A DNA stretch of 5,385 nt, taken from Phycisphaerales bacterium (GTDB lineage: Bacteria; Planctomycetota; Phycisphaerae; Phycisphaerales; SM1A02). Positions 1 through 5,385 of the stretch are shown piece by piece (position 1 is the stretch's first letter; every line of letters starts with the position of its first letter). The position numbers were made by a program, and so were the translations under genes. Location: positions 1 through 5,385 of the forward strand of contig JASMLY010000079.1 in NCBI GenBank assembly GCA_030748455.1, in the 5' to 3' direction. The notes beneath the pieces were generated by a model. The model did no database searches. It was not told the origin of the DNA and was given only the letters and a program-made list of their open reading frames with translations.

Positions 1-1272
1 CGCCCCTGCATCAAAAATACCAACCCAAAGCGTTAAAAAGCGATTCATTGCAGATCGCTCTGCAACGAACTTATTCACGGCTGTTACAGCTTCTTCTGGG
101 CTACATCCCATCCGAATTCTTGAGTGCAGGAACGATTGTGCAGAAGCCATCAAAATTGCAGCACCCGCTCCCTTTCCGCTTACATCTCCAACTACAAGTG
201 CCAAACGAGATTCGGATAGCGGAATAATATCGAGCAAATCGCCCGATGCCTCTTTACCAGGTCTAAATATTCTCCCCCATCCAAACACCTCGCCAGCGCT
301 GACATCTTTTGGAATCATCAATTGTTGTGCTTCACGCGCGGCGGAAAGATCTTGCTCTAAACGAGCCTGTTCAATTTGGTTTTCAAGTCGGCGCAAGTTT
401 GCATACGCAAGCCCAGACATTTGGCAGAGGGCTTGGCAAAAGCCAGCGGCGTCTGGTTGAATATGTTGTTCTTGTTCACGAGCATCAAGATAGAGAAAGG
501 CAACAAGTTTATCGTCGACCATAATCGCACTGCAAATTGCAGAGTGAATGTTTAAATCGGCGATTGATTGACCAAAGCCAGCGGTTTGCCCAGAAAGTAA
601 ACACGCAACATCTCCTCTTGATGCGGCTTCTAAAAGTGAACGACTAAAAGTCGTAGTCGAAGCATCGCGAGAGTCACCGTCAAGAAAACCTACTACTTCT
701 ATCTCGCCAACTTCATTTACTGGCATAATCATCGCTGCTCGTTGGAAACCCGTGCCGTCGATTGCAGATTTCACAAGTAGAGAACCGAGTTCTTTAATGT
801 TAGTTGCTTCGTTAATGTCTGCTGAACATTCGATAAGCAAACTAAGTCGGTGTTGCGCCAAGTGCCCAAGGTCGTTACGAGTCATTCTCTGAACGCGACT
901 CTCCACCTCTACACTGTCATCAATTGTTTGCATAGAGACAGGTGCACCTTGCCTGACACTTGTGCGGAATACCCATGGTCCTATGCGAATCATGTCACCA
1001 GTTGAGATTGGAGTCTTTGCATCCTTCTTGCACTGTGAATCGTTAACGAACGTGCCAAGCCGGCTTCCAAGATCAATGAGAAAACAACCCTCGTCAGTTG
1101 AAACAAATCGCCCATGTTGGCGTGAGATTGTAGCTTCTAGCAATTTAACATCGCACTGTGAACCTCTGCCAAACAGTAAATCCTGGTCTGGCTCTAGCCA
1201 AAATCCGTCAAGGTCGGGGCCGAGAACCGGCTCAAACCAAAGTCGTTGAATTGATTGAGTTCCTTGCGTCAC
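1..1272 (-). CDS. FHA-GAF-SpoIIE (PP2C-type) serine/threonine phosphatase, 3' end cut by the window edge
   Basis: Reading the minus strand from GTG at 1272-1270 gives 424 open codons to the window edge. An N-terminal FHA domain (about residues 10-103) has the expected phosphothreonine-binding marks: GRG at 35-37, SRQH at 50-53, and LGTFVN at 72-77 with the conserved Asn77. Residues about 140-295 look like a GAF sensor domain (FSRSLLEAA near 210-218, then AICSAIMV and LVAFLYLD near 245-263). A charged, probably helical linker (about 290-318) leads to a SpoIIE/PP2C phosphatase that starts at AQQLMIP. It keeps metal-binding Asp345 in SGDLLD, Asp363 in GDVSGKG, and the FLTLWVGIFD strand at 412-421; the rest of the catalytic domain lies outside. 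Such proteins are cytoplasmic and usually dephosphorylate anti-sigma-factor antagonists or other signalling partners; the partner here is unknown. GTG is chosen because it is the only standard start between the upstream TAA and the first FHA strand (LWFEPVLG), although no good ribosome binding site precedes it. Confidence 0.9.
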   Translation of the reverse strand, partial: MTQGTQSIQRLWFEPVLGPDLDGFWLEPDQDLLFGRGSQCDVKLLEATISRQHGRFVSTDEGCFLIDLGSRLGTFVNDSQCKKDAKTPISTGDMIRIGPWVFRTSVRQGAPVSMQTIDDSVEVESRVQRMTRNDLGHLAQHRLSLLIECSADINEATNIKELGSLLVKSAIDGTGFQRAAMIMPVNEVGEIEVVGFLDGDSRDASTTTFSRSLLEAASRGDVACLLSGQTAGFGQSIADLNIHSAICSAIMVDDKLVAFLYLDAREQEQHIQPDAAGFCQALCQMSGLAYANLRRLENQIEQARLEQDLSAAREAQQLMIPKDVSAGEVFGWGRIFRPGKEASGDLLDIIPLSESRLALVVGDVSGKGAGAAILMASAQSFLHSRIRMGCSPEEAVTAVNKFVAERSAMNRFLTLWVGIFDAGA

Positions 1273-1311
1273 AACGTGTAGGATAGCAGGAGTTGGAAAC
1301 TCTCCCGAGGT

Positions 1312-1322
1312 ACAATTATTGT
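1312..1322. repeat. 11-bp perfect palindrome ACAAT-T-ATTGT between the protease and phosphatase genes
   Basis: Two 5-bp arms around one central base, starting four bases after the metalloprotease stop. It is too short and AT-rich to be a terminator stem. It could be a small operator half-site pair, but dyads of this size arise easily by chance. Confidence 0.2.
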
Positions 1323-1326
1323 GGGA

Positions 1327-4137
1327 TTAGTTTTCGCCAAAGAACATAGAGAAATCAAACGAGCCACCACCACCAGAATCGCCGCCGATGGTGAATTGGG
1401 CGTTTAGTGCTTTTTTGATTTTCATAGAAGCGTCAGCCAAGTGTGCTTTGGTATATGCGTCTTTTGCTTCTGCGTTTTTGATTTTCTTTTGGATATCTAG
1501 CAACTGCATACGCACCAAACTTTGAATCGTACGACTCGCTGGCGTACCTGCATCTTCTTCTAAACTAAGTTCGATTAAACGAGCAAGGTGTTCGCTTTGT
1601 AAATTACGACGCAAACTTGAAATTGCTGGTTGACGATTTGATGACCTAGCGGGCATGTCACCAAGTTCACTCCAAACTTCATCCGTTACTGCTTGAATAA
1701 CTTCAGCCATAGTCAGCACATCGATTGATGAGTCGTTACGAAATTCGCCGTCATACAAACCGCCGAGCGTACTTGGGTTCAACAACATCGAAAGCGCTGA
1801 CGCTTGCATTCCGCCAATCCGTTGGTGAATTGGGAACGCTGAATTCGTCATCATTGAGCGGCCACCACCTGCTCCCCAGTATTTTTCAACAGTCATCTTG
1901 TGGAGCAAGTCGCTATTCAAACCCCACGCTTCATCACGCATAGAATTTTCAAGCACAAGAGTGAGTGCCCTACGTTGCATTTCTGGCGAAATTTCTTCGA
2001 TTGGATCACGATCACCTGGATCACCTTTTCGAGCGCGATTGTTTAGGGTGCCACCAATCCAATCTGCAGCAGTGCCAACAGATGCAAACTGCCTATTTAA
2101 TAACATCTCATAACCGCTTCGTGCTCGTCCCCAACTCTGTCCATCCTTCACCATGCGATCTAAAATAGTCGCACGAAGTTGTTTGACTAAACGGATTTGA
2201 GAGTCTGCATAATCTAGCGGATTTTTTCCCCAGTCAAAACGCCTTGATGATGGATCGCTGTCAAACGTATCCTCGTCTGTTGAGTAAGCAAGTTGTGGTT
2301 CGTTTACCCTTGAAAGGATATCTGGAAGCGATTCCTCATCAGTTGTGTACCCATATTCTATTGCCCAAAAATCGTATGGGCCAATTGTCATCATCGTAAA
2401 ATCGCCTTGGTCTGGGCCATCATCAACATTGATATTCAACGGCGAGTATTCCATCACCGAGCCACAAATTGCATCGGGTTCAAAACCTGCATCGTTCATT
2501 TCATCCATGTCGTAGACAGTAGAAGCTTTGAAGTTATGACGAAGACCTAGAGTGTGCCCTGTTTCATGCATTATCACATCACGTAGTAACGGACCAATAA
2601 ACCAATCTGGCACACCATCAAGCATATCGCCATCGTATTCTTCACCGTCATCGTCACCATTACCCTCTGCTAACATCGTCAATATGTCTGGATGCAAGCG
2701 AGCCATTGAAAGTTCTGCCGCTTGATAAGCGGGGTACATACATGCACCATTAGTTTGACTGACTCTATTACTAAGACCATCAAACTCTTCATCGCCAATC
2801 ATGTCTGTAGTTTGTGCAAGTGCTGGATGTGTTGGCAAACTTTGAATTTGCAACGCAATATCTGATTGCTCTAATGGATTTGCAAGTCTAATTCGAGGGT
2901 CCCAATTTGGATGTGTCTTTAACCATTCACGTGCTTGTGGGTCAAAACTTTCCATTGCAATTTCAGGTAGTAATTTGTGCCAAGCTTTCGTCCATCCGCT
3001 AACGAACGCTTCGTCCATCACGATGTCTGCGTCAAGAATTCGACCGGTTTCTGGATCTACTCTGCTTGGACCAATTGCAAAACCCATGTCTGCAGTTGTC
3101 CAAAGAATAAAGTTATAGCGTGCGTCCTCAGGATCTTTCTCCATGTGCGCACCAGTTGAAGCATCTTGTTGATACACTTCTATAGCATTTACAATTCCGA
3201 TTTTTTCGTATGCTTTATTCCATTCAAGCACCCCATCGCGGACCCATCGGCGATATCGCACAGGAATTGTGTGCTCCAAATAGAACACAATCGGCTGCTT
3301 TGGCGGGCTCATTTTAAGCGAGGCGTCTGCCTTTTCAAGATGCCATCGATTCACATATCGAACCCACGGGTCATCACTCGAAGCATCACCAATATCTTTG
3401 TGCGTAGTTGAAAAATAACCAATACGATGATCCGCTATCCGTGGCTGATAACCTGTGTCTTGCTCAACTGTTCGAATTGAATATGAAAGTGTTCCAAACT
3501 GTCCACCTGCAAGTGGCAATTCAAATGTTAACTCAACATTGGAGGGAAAACTTTTTGCCTTAATTAGTTTTGCTAAATCTGTGCGAGCCCCGCGAGTTTG
3601 CCCGCCAAAAAAGTTTGAGGAGCCATTCAAAAACAATTGCGTCCCATTTATAACAGGCCCTCCATTTGGCCCTTCGGAAATAATCGGAACGTCAAGGACT
3701 ACACGATCAGTAAAGACCCGTTCGTAGCCACTTTGTGATTGAGAGTCGCCAGTTGTTTTTACTTCAAGGTTTGGTTGGACTAAAACAAGTTGATCGTGAA
3801 TTCGGGTCCAGTAGCCATACATGTCACCTAGCTGAACGCCCGATTCACCAATACCACTTGATATTGTGTACGCAATGAGAATTGGCTTACCTTCATAGTC
3901 AGGAGACAGTTCAATCAGTAATTGATCCTCATCTCGATAGAGAGTGTACATCCCACCTTGGCCTCCAACTGAAGAGACAACCGCTTCAAATCCTTCACCG
4001 ACATCTTCGAAAGATGGCAACCCCTCTTCAGATTGAGGAGCTCCACGCATACCAAAATTCGTGCTGGAATTTGGGGTTTCATTAATCTCAGTTGGTGCAA
4101 CAACCAGCGAAATAGCTATAGCAAAAAGTGCAAACAT
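1327..4137 (-). CDS. Secreted zinc-dependent metalloprotease, Met-zincin type (DUF5117/DUF4953-like)
   Basis: This is a complete 936-residue protein. The extended zinc site HETGHTLGLRH gives ligands His524, His528 and His534 with catalytic Glu525, and the Met-turn follows as SVMEYSP with Met562, 28 residues after the third His. Together these define a metzincin-like endopeptidase. Residues about 45-240 match the beta-rich N-terminal region of DUF5118/DUF5117 proteins, and the segment from DPWVRYVNRWHLEKAD (256 on) through PIVFYLEHTIPVRYRRWV to EWNKAYEKIG is a hallmark of this family. A hydrophobic start (MFALFAIAISLVVA) looks like a signal peptide but has no basic n-region. An acidic run (495-507) precedes the active site, and the protein ends in a glycine-rich tail (918-936, GGDSGGGG then FDFSMFFGEN). 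The length is in keeping with the family. The start has a Shine-Dalgarno AAGGAAG four bases upstream and an in-frame TAA just before it. Substrate unknown; probably acts in the periplasm, on the envelope or outside the cell. Confidence 0.93.
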   Translation of the reverse strand: MFALFAIAISLVVAPTEINETPNSSTNFGMRGAPQSEEGLPSFEDVGEGFEAVVSSVGGQGGMYTLYRDEDQLLIELSPDYEGKPILIAYTISSGIGESGVQLGDMYGYWTRIHDQLVLVQPNLEVKTTGDSQSQSGYERVFTDRVVLDVPIISEGPNGGPVINGTQLFLNGSSNFFGGQTRGARTDLAKLIKAKSFPSNVELTFELPLAGGQFGTLSYSIRTVEQDTGYQPRIADHRIGYFSTTHKDIGDASSDDPWVRYVNRWHLEKADASLKMSPPKQPIVFYLEHTIPVRYRRWVRDGVLEWNKAYEKIGIVNAIEVYQQDASTGAHMEKDPEDARYNFILWTTADMGFAIGPSRVDPETGRILDADIVMDEAFVSGWTKAWHKLLPEIAMESFDPQAREWLKTHPNWDPRIRLANPLEQSDIALQIQSLPTHPALAQTTDMIGDEEFDGLSNRVSQTNGACMYPAYQAAELSMARLHPDILTMLAEGNGDDDGEEYDGDMLDGVPDWFIGPLLRDVIMHETGHTLGLRHNFKASTVYDMDEMNDAGFEPDAICGSVMEYSPLNINVDDGPDQGDFTMMTIGPYDFWAIEYGYTTDEESLPDILSRVNEPQLAYSTDEDTFDSDPSSRRFDWGKNPLDYADSQIRLVKQLRATILDRMVKDGQSWGRARSGYEMLLNRQFASVGTAADWIGGTLNNRARKGDPGDRDPIEEISPEMQRRALTLVLENSMRDEAWGLNSDLLHKMTVEKYWGAGGGRSMMTNSAFPIHQRIGGMQASALSMLLNPSTLGGLYDGEFRNDSSIDVLTMAEVIQAVTDEVWSELGDMPARSSNRQPAISSLRRNLQSEHLARLIELSLEEDAGTPASRTIQSLVRMQLLDIQKKIKNAEAKDAYTKAHLADASMKIKKALNAQFTIGGDSGGGGSFDFSMFFGEN

Positions 4138-4207
4138 AATTCTTCCTTACGAGGGGTATTCCTCTATGGTTCATAATTGGAAAGACGATTCTAAAGGGAA
4201 TAATCAT
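4088..4207 (-). other. 39-codon ORF overlapping the metalloprotease start: possible leader peptide or frame-shifted N-terminus
   Basis: ATG at 4207-4205 opens a 39-codon frame ending at TGA 4090-4088, inside the signal-peptide region of the metalloprotease but in another frame. It is preceded nine bases away by AAGGAG (4222-4217), the best Shine-Dalgarno match in the window. The first 23 residues include MNHRGIPLVRKN, a basic stretch that would make a normal signal-peptide n-region if joined to the hydrophobic FALFAIAISLVVA of the protease. After that point the frame gives Cys- and Tyr-rich residues with no recognisable identity. It may be a short coupled leader, the true 5' end of the protease gene split by one base, or chance. 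I do not recognise it as an independent gene. Confidence 0.3.
4142..4148 (-). promoter_or_regulatory. Ribosome binding site of the metalloprotease gene
   Basis: The minus strand reads AAGGAAG, then AATT, then the ATG at 4137-4135. The spacing is a little short but workable. The frame is closed immediately upstream by TAA at 4149-4147, so this site decides the annotated start. Confidence 0.6.
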
Positions 4208-4216
4208 AGAAATGTT

Positions 4217-4222
4217 CTCCTT
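4217..4222 (-). promoter_or_regulatory. Shine-Dalgarno-like AAGGAG directly after the transporter stop
   Basis: AAGGAG begins on the base next to the transporter's TGA and sits nine bases before ATG 4207. It is too far (79 bases) from the annotated metalloprotease ATG to serve it directly. It suggests that translation may start at 4207, by coupling to the end of the transporter. Confidence 0.4.
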
Positions 4223-5385
4223 TCATCGGGCATTTCGCCAAAACATCGATAACGCAAGAATAGCGATGGTCAAAAGCCCTAAAACTGCATAAATTATTGG
4301 TGTAAATGAACTTGAGGCAAACTGTAATGATGCCAATCCAAGAATTGGACCAACCATATACCCACCACCAATAAATGCCTCATGTTTTCCGCCAGCATCG
4401 ACCTTCGCCTTCCCAACTGCCATAGCGTAATATAGTGCTGCGTAATAGGTTACACCCATTCCCCCACCAAATAGTGCCAAGCCAATGACCAAAGGCAGAA
4501 GAGTAGTGGCACTCAAAACACAAATTAAACCTGTTCCCATTGCAACAATTGAGCCCCAAAGCAATGACCATTTTCCATGCCATCCATGTGATTTCCACAT
4601 CCATGAAGTAGCAATCACACGCGACACCATCCAGATTGAGACGATAGGGGTTTGCCATTGAATATCGATTGCAATGCTAGCAAGGATAAATGGAAGCAAA
4701 GGAGCAAGAACACCATTGATGACGTAACTCAATGGAAGCAAAACTCGAGCGCCTTTGAGTAACTCGCGATACCCCTCTGGAACATGTTGTTTTGAAATTT
4801 CATCTTCATGTACTGGTGGATTCTTCGCGTACCAAGGGAGGACACAGATGGCAAACAGATTCATCACACCTAAACCAACAATTACCATCGATGCATGTTT
4901 ATCCATTAATGGCGCCATTGCGAGCATCACACCAGCAACTGTAACCATCCATACTAAATTCCACCACCCAATCGCTCGACGCATTTCTTTTCCATGCCTT
5001 CCAGCAACTAAATAGCTTTCTACAATTGGCCAGAGCCAAGCGCTGCAAAAACCAGCGACACCACCGGAAGTCCACATCACTAAATCGCTTGTAAAAAACA
5101 AAGGTAGTGAACACACTGCCGCAATAGTTAAGAGCAACAAAGCAATAATTGTTCGTAGAGTTAAGTACGGTTTCAATAAACTCGTACAAACACCCGAAGT
5201 AAGCGCCCCCGAAACATAAACGAAACCAATGAGTAAATAGAGCCCTAAGTTTTCACTTTCACTAAAACCATAATCGCGCTTTGCAATAAATGGCAACCCG
5301 TTCCATATAACGCTTGTACCTGTCGAGGCAAGCCCTGTCAGGACAAGCGATGCGGTTAACGATGTACGATTATTGCCCAGATGGT
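4223..5385 (-). CDS. Major Facilitator Superfamily transporter, 5' end cut by the window edge
   Basis: The frame is open from the right edge to TGA at 4225-4223, giving 386 visible residues. By eye there are about 12 hydrophobic helices in two groups of six, split by a polar loop (KNPPVHEDEISKQHVPEGYRELLKGAR), as in MFS permeases of about 400 residues. Other marks are WNGLPFIAK at the end of helix 1, the basic loop GRHGKEMRRA after helix 4, GGGMGVTYYAALYYAMA in helix 10, and GKHEAFIGGGYMVGPILG leading into helix 11. A TTG at 5296-5294 could be taken as a start, but the upstream in-frame codons encode a clear first helix (LTASLVLTGLASTGTSVIW), so the true start lies beyond 5385, probably only a short way off. 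It acts in the inner membrane; substrate and direction cannot be told from sequence. It ends 85 bp before the metalloprotease, same strand, possibly co-transcribed. Confidence 0.88.
   Translation of the reverse strand, partial: HLGNNRTSLTASLVLTGLASTGTSVIWNGLPFIAKRDYGFSESENLGLYLLIGFVYVSGALTSGVCTSLLKPYLTLRTIIALLLLTIAAVCSLPLFFTSDLVMWTSGGVAGFCSAWLWPIVESYLVAGRHGKEMRRAIGWWNLVWMVTVAGVMLAMAPLMDKHASMVIVGLGVMNLFAICVLPWYAKNPPVHEDEISKQHVPEGYRELLKGARVLLPLSYVINGVLAPLLPFILASIAIDIQWQTPIVSIWMVSRVIATSWMWKSHGWHGKWSLLWGSIVAMGTGLICVLSATTLLPLVIGLALFGGGMGVTYYAALYYAMAVGKAKVDAGGKHEAFIGGGYMVGPILGLASLQFASSSFTPIIYAVLGLLTIAILALSMFWRNAR

Noticed and set aside
309..524. Plus-strand open frame of 71 codons
   Set aside because: Antisense shadow of the GAF-to-phosphatase linker of the minus-strand gene; no recognisable motif.
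962..1249. Plus-strand open frame of 95 codons
   Set aside because: It lies wholly opposite the FHA-coding region, whose minus-strand translation has clear conserved motifs; its own product has no domain-like pattern and it has no ribosome binding site.
1312..1340. Promoter for the phosphatase (AATAAT as -10, TTGGCG as -35)
   Set aside because: The spacing is 14 bases, too short for a standard promoter, and the -35 match is poor.
4151..4164. GAGG...CCTC inverted repeat as a terminator or regulatory hairpin
   Set aside because: Only four base pairs with a six-base loop and no T-run after it; expected by chance.
4380..4658. Minus-strand 92-codon frame inside the transporter gene
   Set aside because: Out-of-frame shadow of the MFS gene, whose own frame encodes regular membrane helices throughout.
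5294..5296. TTG as the start of the transporter
   Set aside because: The in-frame codons upstream, up to the window edge, encode the first membrane helix of an MFS protein, so TTG is an internal Leu codon.

Overview
The window holds three genes, all on the minus strand and closely spaced, so they read from right to left: the near-complete 3' part of a Major Facilitator Superfamily (MFS) membrane transporter (runs off the right edge), a complete 936-residue secreted or envelope zinc metalloprotease of the Met-zincin type (DUF5117/DUF4953-like family), and the first 424 residues of an FHA-GAF-SpoIIE/PP2C signalling phosphatase (runs off the left edge). Gaps are 85 bp (transporter to protease) and 54 bp (protease to phosphatase). 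I see no convincing terminator or promoter in either gap, so co-transcription is plausible but not proven.

Organism: clearly bacterial, with Shine-Dalgarno-like sites, dense same-strand genes and GC by eye in the mid-40s per cent. The combination of a DUF5117-type metalloprotease with an FHA-GAF-SpoIIE phosphatase (phosphatase motif SGDLLD, then GDVSGKG) resembles what I know from Planctomycetota, particularly Phycisphaerae-like lineages. This is inference from recalled family resemblance and is weak. No rRNA, tRNA, mobile element, CRISPR array or long repeat is visible.

Layout: 1-1272 phosphatase (3' end missing); 1273-1326 short gap with an 11-bp palindrome and a displaced purine-rich site; 1327-4137 metalloprotease; 4138-4222 gap with two Shine-Dalgarno-like sites and the start of a 39-codon ORF; 4223-5385 transporter (5' end missing).

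How the genes might work together: the transporter moves an unidentified solute across the inner membrane. The protease acts outside the cytoplasm. The phosphatase is cytoplasmic and would join phosphothreonine recognition (FHA), small-ligand or redox sensing (GAF) and Ser/Thr dephosphorylation. No direct functional link can be shown from sequence. The most notable points are an oddity at the protease N-terminus that looks like either a translated leader or a one-base frameshift cutting off the signal-peptide n-region, and an open reading frame shared by the protease and phosphatase genes that is broken only by one TAA codon. I did not find a convincing undescribed system here.
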